64,000 nt of DNA from Pyricularia pennisetigena (lineage: Eukaryota; Ascomycota; Sordariomycetes; Magnaporthales; Pyriculariaceae): positions 1,833,874-1,897,873 of the forward strand of contig NW_021940919.1 of the NCBI RefSeq assembly GCF_004337985.1. Direction: 5' to 3'. Shown piece by piece: positions 35,271-47,049 of this stretch. Within the stretch, counting starts at the first letter, position 1. Every line of letters starts with the position of its first letter. The notes under the pieces are model-generated. The model searched no databases. It was not told the origin of the DNA and was given only the letters and a program-made list of their open reading frames with translations. Both the position numbers and the translations under genes were made by a program.

Positions 35271-35612
35271 TCAGCTTGAGTTGGTTGCCGCGTCGCGTGT
35301 AAGAGTGCGGGACGCGTCGACGAGAACGCCATCGCCACATTTGAGGCCGATCCAGTTGGACCCATCGTAGCTGCAGTTGACGAATATGGTTGTTGGGGTC
35401 AAGTTGGCCGAGGTATTATTGGCAAAGCAAGATGGCTACAGGTTATAAAAGCCTTGAACTGTGAGCTTGTCAAGTTGTCATAAGCTGGAGGTTTTCTTCA
35501 GATCAAGTACCACAAAGCGATAGTTGGCACAAATGTCGCGCTTGTCCAGCATAGCGTCGTTGTTAGTGCTTGTGAACATCTCAGACAGCACTGGCGAGGA
35601 TGGGTAGGAATT
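35271..35612 (-). pseudogene. partial or decayed small Cys-containing protein gene
   Basis: Two exon-like blocks, 35612-35511 and 35435-35271, join in phase 0 through a 75-nt intron-like gap (GTACTT...TGTAG). The first begins after an ATAG acceptor and encodes a hydrophilic propeptide ending LDKRDICANYRFV, with a KR dibasic site. The second encodes PSCFANNTSANLTPTTIFVN, then CSYDGSNWIGLKCGDGVLV, and ends at a TGA. The four Cys after the dibasic site and the N-glycosylation-type Asn sites look like a small processed secreted protein. I found no signal-peptide exon upstream, so the gene is either decayed or has a first exon I missed. Family unknown. Confidence 0.35.
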
Positions 35613-37422
35613 CTATAATGAATGAGATCGGACTCCGATGGCGATAATGCTATTCAAATAGCGACTGATAATACCCCAATTCGGGGAAGCATTAACCGCA
35701 TGCCTCCATTGCCGGTTTCTAGTCAAAACGGGCTTCAACATGGCAGACCTTTATAGAAACTCCAACTAGGGCGGTAAAAGGGGTACCAGGCAATACATTA
35801 TTATATGGGCGTAATTCGGAAAGTTTCCAGTCGGAAAATTGAACTTTAATTGATTATTTTTCACTTATACCTAACACCTGAATTACAATCGTACAAGTAT
35901 TAATACGAAGAATGTATATTTTTACGGGGTTTGCCACGCGGGCCCGCGGGCTGCCAAGGAGACCCGCGTGCAAATTTGGGCCGGGCCGGGTCCCCCATAG
36001 TCAGTTCAACCCACCCACGGGTAGCCCGCCCCACCTACTTGGGCCGACGCAGGGCCCCACGGGTGGGGTTTGGCACACCTTGGATCGGAAGAGTTTGTAG
36101 CAGCCGAAGCGGAAGGCATTCGGCCCTGGACGAGGGGTAAAACTGAAAGGGTATTGGAAGCATTTTGATCTTTTTGTCTCTGTGCGAGGGAATATGTCAA
36201 AGCCAACAAGCGCAGGAATGCCCTTCTGTATAAGTTGCTGGGAATGCTGATATGGACAGATGAGCATTGATCAGAGCACTTGATTGAAAATGGACAGTAA
36301 GTACTTTGAAGAGCATAGACAAAAAGTTTTGCCAACTTTGCCTCTGAATCGGCTCCCTTTGATCGAGATCCTGACGACATGATGAATTTCATCCTTTTGA
36401 GCTCAAAAGTTTCCCGTTTTTGGAAGGTTTGTACAACTGTCGATGGATTAGACGTGGTATGCCACATAACACACTGTCACACAGTGAATGTAAGACGCCT
36501 ACAGATGTTAAGCGACCCCACCAGACAGCTTCAGCGCAGTGCATACGGTCGGCACTAGGTTGCTGGCAGCAGAACATAAAATTGAGCTTGTCTCGTTGCA
36601 GCTAGGGAGCAAGGACAAAGGAAAGAAGGGAATGAATAGTCAAGGCGAAGGTGAGGCAGAGAAATAAGAGACCTCAATCCTTCTCAAACGATGGGTGCAG
36701 CCCTCACAGAGTCACGGAGTAATTAACGTTAATCTCCTCTTTGTCGGATTCTTACCTGTTCAATCTGCTCGAGACCTGACCAGACTGCTTACCAAATAAA
36801 AACACAAGGTTGTCTTCTTGTAATACTGATATAATCTGTGCTCACATTCACAAGACTTTTGCTGACTGCTTACTGGTCCTGCTCCCTTGTCAAGAGGCCT
36901 GATTGGTGCTGTTGCCGACAACAGCCACCCTTGGCGGTGCCGTCGGTGGATACCTTAGCACCGACGCTTAACCTCGTGGGGAAGTCTTGGCCAAAAGTTA
37001 ACCGCAGCATCGGCGCTATTGATTGTCGGCCTAAAACTCATGGAGGCTGATGCATCGCCAAGAGAGAAACGGCTGAGTGTGCTGGTGCTCTCTCGTTCCT
37101 CAAGGACGCAATCACTCACGATGGTGTCTTATGCTCGTCGGTGGATAAAAATGAGGGATGGCCGCCTGTTGTCTTTGGGGGGTGAATTGTAATTGATTGT
37201 CATTTTCGGTCATTCATCTGCTGTAAGACGTCTCTATTGACAAATTTGTCGCCGTTTCCTTGCGTTTTTTTTTTTCCTTGCGTCTTTGCCTTTCCCTTTG
37301 TCTTTTTTTTTTCTTTTTCTTCATTGCATATATCTTTGGTTCTGTTTTTCTTTTTTCCTTTTTGGAGTGTGCCCTTCCACCAAACATCTTCCCCCCACCG
37401 CAGGACAGGCAAGGTGCCTAGA
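35613..37422. other. gene-poor region containing repeat copy B
   Basis: 1.8 kb. A GC-rich patch at ~35927-36075 interrupts AT-rich DNA and includes the short repeat. A 153-codon minus-strand ORF (36006-36467) overlaps the repeat and shows no motif. A pyrimidine-rich leader from ~37255 precedes the next gene. Confidence 0.5.
36024..36070. repeat. short GC-rich dispersed repeat, copy B
   Basis: 47 nt nearly identical to 20634-20679, in the same orientation, with the same CCCCACC/GGTGGGG inverted pair. Copy B is preceded by another ~100 nt of GC-rich sequence with a GCGGGCCCGC palindrome that copy A lacks. Confidence 0.7.
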
Positions 37423-38622
37423 ATGCTCCTAGCAAGCGCGCTAGCCACCTTGGCGTTGTTGTCTGGCTCTGTCGTCGGCAAGGATGTGATCTACGACGAG
37501 GCCTCTCCTGAAAATTACGACCTTGACCCCGACGACGTGCCCCCTCATCTGCAGACTCGATTAGAAATCCCCGGCATGGTCAAGCATACCGCCTACCGGC
37601 ACGACGACGGCGACGTATTCCACATCTTTGTGCACAACTCGTACGCGGAGCCGGGGCCGAACGGCGAGCACAAGCCCGTCTTCAAGCGCGAGTACGCACC
37701 CTCGGCCGCGGGCCTGCGCAGGCGCGAGGACAAGGCCAAGCCCGCCGAGTCCCAGAAAGACGAGACGGCCGATGGCAGCGACAAAAAGATCTACAAGGTC
37801 CACGTCGTCGAGCACTCCGCCATCGTGGCCTATCAAGATCTGCCTCGGCCCGCCAACGCCACCAAGCCCAGCAACCAGACCGTCGCAGAGGTCAGCAAGA
37901 AGGAGTGCAACGCCCTCGGCGGCACGCTGACCTGCGCGTCCGCGCCCAAAAAGGAGGGCGGCGAGGTGCTGCAGTGGCGGTGCAGAATCGCGTACTTTGG
38001 TGGGAACCCGATCGAGGACAAGTGGGTGCCGGGTGACGAGGGCAAGTGCCAGAGGAGCGAGACGGAGGCGGAGAAGGAAAAGAAGGCCGAGGAGGCAAGG
38101 AAGAAGAAGGAGGAGGAAGAAAAGAAGAAGAAGAAGGAGGAGGAGGAAGACAAGAAGAAGAAGGCTGAGGAAGAAAAGAAAAAGAAAAAGCTGCCCAAGT
38201 TCGACGACGGCGGGCGCTGCGGCATGTCGACGTTCAAGAACCTGACCACGGCCACGGCAGCATACACGGGCGGCTGCCAGGCCATCCACAACTGGGCGGC
38301 CAAGCGGCTGGGCAAGTGGGCCATCGGCGCCAAGGTGCAGGGCGACATCAACCTCATCGTGGCCGGGAGCAACAGCGGCGCCAACTGCCGGTTCGTGATC
38401 CGCAACAACAACGAGCACACGACCTTTGTCGGGACGGCCGACGTGCGGGACCTCGTCAGGGACTCGAGGCTGCGGTTCCAGGTCACGTACTCGAACAAGA
38501 CTGGCGTGGGCGAGAGGATGGGCGCCGAGGGCCACATGAAGTGCGACAAGCAGTACAAGAACGGGACCAAGTTTGAGCAAAAGGTGGATTGGGCGATTTT
38601 GAAATATGATGGCACTGTATGA
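37423..38622 (+). CDS. secreted protein with C-terminal Ecp2/Hce2-type domain
   Basis: 399 residues, single exon. Start at 37423 chosen because it opens a signal peptide (MLLASALATLALLSGSVVG); the ORF is open upstream through a T-rich leader. Residues ~20-215 form a Cys-poor region containing a small cluster (KKECNALGGTLTC...WRC). Residues ~215-257 are almost entirely Lys and Glu, a highly charged, probably helical spacer. From Cys266 the C-terminus matches the Hce2 domain (homologues of the Cladosporium effector Ecp2): CGMSTFKNLT, GGCQAIHNW, a central Cys-Arg-Phe-Val strand, VGTADVRDLVRDS and GAEGHMKC. Hce2 proteins are annotated as putative necrosis-inducing factors in plant pathogens and occur in some killer-toxin-like proteins; role here unknown. 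The stop lies 69 nt from an assembly gap. Confidence 0.8.
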   Translation: MLLASALATLALLSGSVVGKDVIYDEASPENYDLDPDDVPPHLQTRLEIPGMVKHTAYRHDDGDVFHIFVHNSYAEPGPNGEHKPVFKREYAPSAAGLRRREDKAKPAESQKDETADGSDKKIYKVHVVEHSAIVAYQDLPRPANATKPSNQTVAEVSKKECNALGGTLTCASAPKKEGGEVLQWRCRIAYFGGNPIEDKWVPGDEGKCQRSETEAEKEKKAEEARKKKEEEEKKKKKEEEEDKKKKAEEEKKKKKLPKFDDGGRCGMSTFKNLTTATAAYTGGCQAIHNWAAKRLGKWAIGAKVQGDINLIVAGSNSGANCRFVIRNNNEHTTFVGTADVRDLVRDSRLRFQVTYSNKTGVGERMGAEGHMKCDKQYKNGTKFEQKVDWAILKYDGTV

Positions 38623-38690
38623 GTTTGAGACGTTTTCTTTTCTTCTAGATACCCACCGCGAGTTTTTTTTTTTTTTTTTTTTTTTTTTGT

Positions 38691-38701
38691 NNNNNNNNNN
38701 N
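38691..38701. other. assembly gap (11 N)
   Basis: N run directly after a 26-nt poly(T) (38663-38688) in the 3' flank of the Hce2-type gene. Confidence 0.99.
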
Positions 38702-39790
38702 ATGTTGTGGTTGCAATTCTTCCGGTCTTGCTGGCTTGCAGCATTCTCTTCCATCTTTGGCTTCATAGCGCCGCTTCATTATGCACAATGCATGTTCAGT
38801 GCGCATTTGTTCTGTTGTGTTTGCTCAACTTCACGGCGATCCCAGCCAGCCCAACATAGCATTTGAGGTTTTAAAAAAGCAACAAGAAATCCAACGTCCT
38901 TTTGTGTAGAAATAGACTTGTGGCGTTTACGCAATAATAAGCGTGTTTGAGAATATTTCAAAATCGCGGCCCACAGGTACTTCGCAGCCTGATGGGAGAC
39001 CTTGCTAAAAACAAGCAGACCCACAGGCGATCACGCACCAGTAATGGTTCTTGAGAATTTTACAGATTTAAATAAGCTTGAACTCTGACGTGTCGTGACT
39101 TGTCTTGACTCGCCTTCTTCCCCTCCCCCCCTCCCTCGGGCCAATGAAGCCAGCCTCGATAGCTTTGAGCTGTTGGTTTCATGGGGTGCGATCAAGCACA
39201 TATGAGGCGAATCGTGCCGACATGGCCTGAAACGCACACCTCTATATATACCGTTGATTGCTACTTTGAAAAGAAAAGTTAAAATAATGCAGGCAATACT
39301 GCCGAAACAACACAGTTATCTCGGCTTAGGCACTGTTTCAGTTCTTGGTGAACGATAATACTTTGACCTCGCGAATAGTTGCACACTGACTCCAACTGCT
39401 TCGACTAGGTCTATCCCAGTTGCTTATGGTCACGCCGTATCAGGGCCTCCCGGGATCTGCAAATCCAGGCATGTGTGGGATTCGAAGGTGGGGGAGATGG
39501 ACAAGTTCACCACCTCGGGTTTGCTGCTCAAGGAATTGCTCGGACAGAAAAAGTTATGTGAAATGCTGTATGGAATTGAAAAAAAAAGAATGTGTGTTGC
39601 CAGACTCAGTGGGCAGATATTTACTCTAGCAATATATACAAAGAAATAAGCAGCAGCAATAGTAACCAAAAAAAAAAAAATAGAAACATCTCCTCGTCCT
39701 GCTGGAGGTTCGCCAGCATTTCGTTCACAACGCTTTCCATGGAAGCCCGAATTGCCATTCACCACAAAACAACGGCACCTTTTTGGTCGC
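38702..39790. other. convergent intergenic region
   Basis: About 1.1 kb between the Hce2-type gene and the tyrosinase stop. Only short ORFs. Nothing supported. Confidence 0.5.
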
Positions 39791-40954
39791 TTAGTAGTCG
39801 TACTTGTAGCAGAAGGGGAAGCCACCCTGCGCGTCCTGGATCTGTCGGATGGTGGTGTCGGGGAAGAGGCCGAGGAAGCGGATGGGCGAGTCGTTGGTGC
39901 TGGTCGAGACGGGGCCGACGGTGGCGTTGGGACCACCGATGGCGTAGGTGCGCCTGGCCGGGTCGACGTTCTGCCAGGCCGTGAAGTAGCGGTCGGTAAA
40001 GGTGTGGTGCATGTAGAAGATGGGGTCGGCGGGGGAGGCCCACATGTCGCCCATGACGGAGCCGATACCCTCGTGTCCGTTGGCGTGCATGCCCTCCTCC
40101 TGAGTCGTGGCCATCTTCCAAAAGTCAGAGTACGAGTTGCCGAGGTCGCAGTAGGCCTTGCCGGTCAGCGCCGTCTTGGTCTCGTTGAGGGCGCGCGACA
40201 GGCAGTGCGGCGTGGTCACGCTCTTGGCCGGGCCGATGTTGACCGTGATGTTGGCAAAGGCGCCGTCCACGATGCAAGTGGCGAGCTCCTTGCCGTCCTT
40301 GACCACCACCTTGGGGACGGAGCCGTAGTAGTCGGGGCCGAAGATGGGCGAGTTGGCAAAGTTGCCAGAGTCCTTGGTCTCGTCCCACCAGGGCAGGGGC
40401 AGGTCGCGCGGGTAGCCGCACTGGTCGCGGAGCGTCTCCTGGTAGTGCCAGAGGAACAGGCGGTGCCAGACGTTGAAGTGGCCGACGGCGTGGATGTTCT
40501 CCATGAGCTGCTGGTGGATGTAGGCAAAGTCCTCGGCCAGGTTCTTGGAGCCCGGGTAGCCCATCCTCGGCGGCAGGTCGTACATGCAGCGGGCGGCCTT
40601 GACCCACTTGAGCCGGTACTCGTGCGGGAAGTTGCGCCACTCAACGCGGGTCTCGGGGTTCTTGCAGGTGCTCTTGGCGCGCATCTTGTTGTACTCGTCC
40701 TCGCTCCTCTTGCAGTTGCGCCTCTCCAGCGCAGTCTTGGGCGCCTTGGCCTCCTCGAGGTTCTTGGCCGTCAGGGCGATGGCCTCCTCCTCGGTGAGGA
40801 TCTTTTTGGGCTTGTAGCCAGTGCCCGAGGCCTTGAAGGGGGCCAGATCAATCAGCTGGGGCTCGGAGCGGATCTCCTTGGGGCCAGCCTGGGGCATGGC
40901 CGCCGCCGTTGAGGCCAGGGCGGCGCTGAGAATGAGGGACAAGGTGAAGCGCAT
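39791..40954 (-). CDS. secreted tyrosinase / catechol oxidase-like copper enzyme
   Basis: Type-3 copper protein oxidising phenols to quinones. 387 residues, single exon, with a signal peptide (MRFTLSLILSAALASTAAA) that fixes the start. CuA site: IHQQL (His147), His155 and WHR (His164), with the spacing expected for the common central domain. CuB site: HANGH (His290, His294) and DPIFYMHHTFTDR (His316/317). The body after the signal has a short Cys-containing lead (ERRNCKRSEDEY) and no long C-terminal shielding domain, so it is a short-type secreted fungal tyrosinase rather than the long intracellular melanin type. Monophenolase versus diphenolase activity cannot be decided. The 5' flank has a TATA box at 41138-41144 and a (GA)n stretch near 41010-41035. 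Confidence 0.93.
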   Translation of the reverse strand: MRFTLSLILSAALASTAAAMPQAGPKEIRSEPQLIDLAPFKASGTGYKPKKILTEEEAIALTAKNLEEAKAPKTALERRNCKRSEDEYNKMRAKSTCKNPETRVEWRNFPHEYRLKWVKAARCMYDLPPRMGYPGSKNLAEDFAYIHQQLMENIHAVGHFNVWHRLFLWHYQETLRDQCGYPRDLPLPWWDETKDSGNFANSPIFGPDYYGSVPKVVVKDGKELATCIVDGAFANITVNIGPAKSVTTPHCLSRALNETKTALTGKAYCDLGNSYSDFWKMATTQEEGMHANGHEGIGSVMGDMWASPADPIFYMHHTFTDRYFTAWQNVDPARRTYAIGGPNATVGPVSTSTNDSPIRFLGLFPDTTIRQIQDAQGGFPFCYKYDY

Positions 40955-43900
40955 CTTGATTTCTTTTGTCGGTTGGGACCTGAAAGAATAGAGAGGGGCA
41001 GAGGGGGAGGGAGAGAAAGAGAGAGAGAGAGAGACTCGAGTTGAGTATTAGACCGGGAACGAGAGGAGACTGTTGCTGCTGTATCCCTTGGTGGTGAACA
41101 AGAAACATATCGACATGACGGCGGCGAGAAGGCATGGTTTTATATCACTTGGGCTGGCGGGTTTCCATGTCGTCGTTAAGCCCTGTAGCCGTCTCCGCAA
41201 CGATACCGACGCAAGCACGTTGCCTGCATGCCGCTGTCGTTGATCAGATTTGCCCCATTTTGGAACTTGGCATTAGGCTATTGCACTCTAAACCGGTGCG
41301 ATATTTTGAGCGCAGGTCCCATGTCGCAATTTGTTTCTTAGTGCCGGCGCCGCTGCGTGGACTTGTTCTTCCCAGATGCCTTAGCTGGTGGCAACATAGC
41401 TCAGTGGTACTATAACGTACCATTTTAGATGCTGATTATGGAACAGTCAAGGTGTACTACCTGGTAGACAGGCAATAAAAGATTCATCAGAGATGGCTTT
41501 TTGTCCCGCTCTCCCGGAAATGCACCCATCTTCTGTGTACCATCCCTCCTCCTCCTCCTCCTCCCCTCTTGGAAGGCAACCCACCCCCACTGGCAATCTG
41601 TAGCGAGCTGCAAAAATATTTCCTAGTCAGGCCATGGCCGCCACGCAGCGCTTGCCAGCGGCTCGGCCCTCTAGCCCTAGTAGGAGCCCGCCCCTTAGGG
41701 GCACCCTGGTCAGATGTCGAATTTGTGTGGGGGGGTTTTTACTATGGTATAGAGGACTTGGCATCCACCCCCGGAGTAGCGTGCGATTTTGCAGCACAGC
41801 TTAATTCAATTGCCTTTGTCAGGGTCCAGCATTTTTAATCTCAGCACCGCCTCCCATTGGCTTCCACACAAAATTCTCAGGGGAACGACGCTACTTGAAG
41901 CTTGGCAACTAGATCAAAGCGGCAAGCTTTTCTTGAATGTTCATCCCAAGAAAACCTTGGTCAGAACCCAAACAAATCCAAGACTGCAACTGCAGGGTAG
42001 CATCCCCTAAGTCATGCCATGGGCAAACGCTCTCTGCCCTAATTTCTCGACTTCTTAATATAGTCATCCTCCTCATTTTGCAACGTCTTGGCGGTTGCAC
42101 TTCTCATTTTACACCCTGCCTTTGAGCGAGTCAACACTCGAAACAGTCGGCGGGATGTATGCGGTTCACCTGATTTGTTTCGAGGTGCACGTTGGAAAGT
42201 TGACTCCAGGTCCAACAATGTATTGTTTGTGAAGTCACTCCCAGTGCATTTTCTTGACGTTGGTCGTGGGCTGTTTGCAATTCAAATTAAGTTTAATTTT
42301 TTTGTTTTACATGGTTCTCAACAATGTTCTCGTGTTATCTTAGCCATCAGGCATGGTACTTGTCATCCAATGTGTGACCCGAAAGTCCCGTGGGCTCCCC
42401 TTATCTCACGTCTTGCTTGGATATTCCAAGCCCAGAGCTGTGGAGAGCGCAAAATTGGGAGCAAATCACGCATAAATGACAGGCACCACAGGGCAGATTT
42501 GCTCTACCAACCCAAAGCAATCGAATCCGCCAGGAACCATAGCCAAGTTCATCAGCGTTCAAATATCAACTGATAGAACCCCGCCGATATACCCACCGCT
42601 ACCAGCCCGGAACGCATAGGCCGCGATGGGTGAGGTGGGCGGGCCCCACGAAGAACTTCCCCGGCCAGTGGATCTTTCTCCATCTGCATTCCCGGCCCGG
42701 ATCGACCTAGGATGGGCGGCACAGGGTCCTGCAACTAACTGCTTTGTTGCCCGTCCGGGTCTTTGCATGTCGGGCAAGATCATTGAGGGAGGGCAAACGA
42801 GCAGCCTTTGCGTAAGGACTCGTATCTGGGGGAGGGGTGCTCTCAACGATACGGACGTGACTCAGTTTCTGCCCACGGCAATAAAATTCTAACAATTTGT
42901 GCAACTAGGTCGATGTGGACAGCGAAAGAAAAGAAAAAGAAAAAAAAAGGCTCTGGCTCCAGTCCCCCGGATCAGAGAGTCAAGAGTTCAAACAGATCGA
43001 CTGACAGTTAGCCCGGCCTGGTTGAGGTCACAAAGGCTGCCCCTTGCGACGAAGCAATGTGCTGTAGTATAGGGGTTAGGTGGACCTGGCTTCAATTCAC
43101 GTTCCCTGGGACCTGGTAATTGCTCTCTTAGTAGTATTGCTGCAGGTATATTTGACAGATTCCGGCATCACATGGGGCTCCATCTTTCTGCTGATGATTC
43201 AAGACGATGCGTCAACAACGTGGGATGACTCCGATGCGCCAGTCCAAGCTTTGCACCTAGTAAGGGTGCCTGTAGTGACTGACTAGGATGGCCAGCTTGA
43301 AAGGACTTGGGGCGGCGATTGATTGCGATGCGGATTGACCGGATCATTTTGTGAGATACGGGGTTGTGTCACCCAGTCAGGGATGGCCCGACGGCGGCTT
43401 TGGTCCGAAATGCTTACTTGGTTGCTTAGGTGCGGTAATATCTTGGCGATCCGCTTAGCCACCGCCTGCGAAAGCTAGATAGAGGCAGAGCTACGTAGTA
43501 TGCATGGAAGCTTCCCCTTAGTCACGAGAACAAGTTTCGTCGCGAGACTGGGAAACCTATGCAAAAGTTCATTTTCACTTGTCGCTCTGCAATATCATCG
43601 ATGCACAAACAAAAGCTTGTAGCACGAGTCCCGAACAACTTGGCAGGCACATCGTTTCCGAAAATGCAGCATCAAGTTGCTGCCCGTCCTATTCACCCCG
43701 CATTATACACAGCTGATCCCTCGTCGATCTTTTTTTTGTTTCTTTTTTTTTTTTTTTCCGCCGGCGCTCGACATACAAATCCTTGCCGATATCCCAGCAC
43801 AGGTTTCTATATGTAGCAATATCGCGTCTCCTTTTCGCGTAGACTTGTTCAGGTGAGCACGCTCGGCATCTGCCGTCCGCGTCCAGCAAACTTCCTCGTA

Positions 43901-46362
43901 TCGAAATCTACCCCGCGTCCGCGGCCAGTTTATCCCATGGACAACCGCCTGACTAGCCACCCCGGCCGGGAAAGGAGCAGTTCGCGGGATTGGGTACGCA
44001 ATCCCTGACCCGCCCGCACATGTGCAAATTTGCCGCGATGTTCTCCTTTTCCCTTTTTTTTGTCAATGAGACCTGCGTACTCTGGTCAATCTGCCTTTCT
44101 GCTCGCCTCTCTTCTCTCTCACCTCCTTTTCTTTGGGCACCAGCTTCACGGGGCCCTCATTCGAAAGCTGCGCAACCCCGGGTGTTCCACATAACGCCGC
44201 TACTCGCCACCGCGTGGGTTTGCAGCCCATCCACGACGAAATTGTGCTGGGAACCCCGCATGGCATGCGCGTGCTGCCAACGAGTGTCGTGTAAGCTCGC
44301 AGCAGCAGCAGTAGCAGTCCTGGCGCCACAAAGACCCTCATCAGCGCCCTTGCCAATTCAAAGGGTATTAAAGTGGCCCACGGTCATTGGCTCGTCGCTG
44401 GAGAGTTGACACAGTCAGGTTGGCCTGAGGGATCGGTGCTTCTTCACACTCCTACAAACCGTCAATGCAAAACATAGCGTCATCCACGGCGCCTATTTGT
44501 TTGTTGTCCGATCGGTCATGGGATTGGCTTGGGCGTTTTGCCATGGAGGCCGTTGATGAGGCCTCCAGCTATACAGAACGTGGCCCTGGATCCGGTACGT
44601 TTGTTATCTGAAGGAACTTCGACAATGGTATGCATAGAATTTGGTGTAATTAACTTTTGATTTGTACCGCTGCAGCAAATCGGTGACTGTTACACACCGT
44701 AACATACGACCCAATCATTTGGGGTGTTAGGGATCCCGTCCACTTTTCCCCTATTGAACCAGTAAGGACAAAAGTAATACGGGGAGCATTTGGCGCCACT
44801 GTAACCCATATTCGCGTGCCAATGGCTGCTTTCCATATTGCCTCGCCTTGTTTTTATTTATTACTTACCTTTTGCTACTAGCAGTCTTGTAACGTTGATA
44901 AAGCCCGTTTCCCGTTCTCCAAACGCGATATAATATCAAAATGAGGAATTTTAAATTTGGAGTGATTTCGACCCGCCACCTGCAAAAAAGAAGAGAAAAG
45001 AAAGAAAAAAAAAACAAAGCAAGTTGGTAACATACAATTTTGAATTAATGCAAAAAAAAACCACCTTTGAAACGCAAATCCTATATTGGCACTTATAAGT
45101 ATATTTCGTGGAATTTTTAACAATTAGAGGTTATACATACTAATTGCACCTAATACGCATTTTCAAAATTTTACAGTAAGGAAATGTTGAAAAAGTAAAA
45201 ATGCATTGCAATATCGAGTAAGTGGTGGTAATGGCGCGGTAAAACAGTTGCGAAAAAAACCCGCGCAAAAGTGCGCAATTGCAAAAGGGAAAAAAAAAGA
45301 AGAAGAAAGGAAACGAAAGAAAGAAGAAGAAAAAATCACAAGCGCATAATTCCGGCTATGTTTGAAATATGTTCAAAAGCAGAAGTATTACGTACTTAAA
45401 TAGTAATACCCATTGCACTTGAGTTGAAATCCGCAATCAGATTAATGTCTGTAAGTTCCGCGTGTTATATTTATAAAGCATCCACGGATTGATACCACTC
45501 TTTTGATATTGAAATAAACAGCAAACCCCGTTGTTATAGTATTCAAAATAGAAAGTTTAAGAGTGAATATATATGAGAGTTCGCAACCATTTTTACCCTA
45601 ATCCTTAAGCGAAAACCAGCTTCACGCGCCAGGTTTGAAATCAACCTCGCAAACTTTCACCTTTTGTAAAGTTAGCGAGGGCCAGCGACCTGTTCTTGCG
45701 GCTGCGATCTGTCACTTTGGGGGTATAAATAGTTTGTTTAAATTTTATGCACAAATTTGTTACGAGCTCCTACGCCTTGTAATTGGGACTGACGAAGTAT
45801 CTGCTAATTGCAGGTACTGCAGGATGGTTTAATTTCCTGGCCTATGCGTTAAATCGTCGGGCGCATTTGATAAAATTAGGTATGTTATATTTATATATTA
45901 ACGAATCATAGGTGCATTTTACCCGTAGCTTTACCCCTTCCTGTTCATTTTACATTACCTGGTATTTCAACCAGTTGCACCCCAGTATTTTCGGTTAAAT
46001 GTTGGCCAACCCTGCGCTTACAACGTTATTTTACCAGTAATTTACAGTTGACTTATCACCGAGAACAATTTTAAAATAATTCAATTAAAAAAAGAGAAAA
46101 AAAGAAGAAGAAAGAGGTGCGGATTTCATCAGTTGTAATGCCAATCCTTTCAAATGTCGTCTCTGGCCCGCCCCTGGTTCGTACCACGTAATACGTGCCT
46201 TAGGCACGAATCCATGAGACGTACGTCGATTTGATTAAACGAAGGACGTGCGCGTTTTTATTTGGGTTTTAATAACATATTTGATTATAATAATTCCTTT
46301 AATTGGTTTCTAGATAATACTATAATTGGGGTTAATTGTTATGTAAAATAGTAAAAATACGA
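40955..46362. other. 5.4-kb gene-poor region, AT-rich from ~44.86 kb
   Basis: No ORF with recognisable features. 41.2-44.8 kb is of mixed composition; from ~44860 it becomes strongly AT-rich with A/T runs, consistent with repeat-derived, RIP-affected DNA (not computed). A short A-box-like string near 43065 does not develop into a tRNA. Confidence 0.5.
41138..41144 (-). promoter_or_regulatory. TATA box of the tyrosinase gene
   Basis: TATAAAA on the minus strand, about 185 nt upstream of the tyrosinase ATG. Confidence 0.5.
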
Positions 46363-46689
46363 TTAGAATTCTAATTTTGAGGGTTGAATGGTTAAACTAG
46401 CTAACATGTGTTTAATATCTGAAACATTTGTACAAAAATGCGCAGAGCACCCGTGGGCCAGATGCACCGAAATGTAGGTTGTATTATGGATATTATCTTG
46501 ACCAATGAACTGTGAATCTGTCGCAAAGGGAGAGGGAATTGTGCCTGGTCCCATAGTATTTGTAAGATGCAGAACCCCGATAAACAACCCGTGGCATTGA
46601 CAACCTAATTGCAATTGCAAGGTTCTTGCTGTCTTAGATGCATTGATAGTCTCCCATAAAATAAATACAGCGGTTACTATGGCCTCCAT
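46363..46689 (-). CDS. candidate small protein, 108 aa, in AT-rich island
   Basis: ATG at 46689 (MEAIVTAVFILWETINA), giving a hydrophobic N-terminus that could be a signal peptide, followed by a body with four Cys (GCQCHG and GCSAHFC). The frame is open 18 codons further upstream behind a TTTTTAG acceptor-like sequence, so this may be the last exon of a longer gene. A 100-codon ORF is notable in such AT-rich, stop-dense DNA. No family recognised. Confidence 0.4.
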   Translation of the reverse strand: MEAIVTAVFILWETINASKTARTLQLQLGCQCHGLFIGVLHLTNTMGPGTIPSPFATDSQFIGQDNIHNTTYISVHLAHGCSAHFCTNVSDIKHMLASLTIQPSKLEF

Positions 46690-47049
46690 AATGGATAGTG
46701 TAATCCATGTGAAGAATTTAAAGCGTGCTAAAAATAACAGCACAGGAAAAATAATTTGCAGCTCGTGTGCCTTGGTTTACTGCTCTTATCTAAGTAACAT
46801 AAATTGGCCGATTAACCCCTTAGTATGAAATTTCTTCGGAGCCAGTATACCTCAATTGTTTCCTTGGTATGTAGGTTCGTTTACCCTCTACTCTTTGACT
46901 TCTTGAATAGCCATCTCACTCCTGATTTTACCCTCGTTTGACTTTTGACTAATAATTTCTTTAAACCGCAGATTCTTTTACCTCTTTTTTTTCTGAAAAA
47001 AAAAGTTCCATTTGCAATGACTTTCCAAATCTTTCACCACATTAAAACC

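Noticed and set aside
36006..36467. 153-codon minus-strand ORF overlapping repeat copy B
   Set aside because: Its end is encoded by the repeat, composition is nondescript and no transposase motif was found.
43060..43120. A-box-like string resembling a tRNA start
   Set aside because: No matching T-arm or anticodon stem downstream.
44063..44356. Minus-strand ORF with a hydrophobic N-terminus (97 codons)
   Set aside because: The body is low in sense and overlaps an equally long plus-strand ORF; no family or splice support for either.
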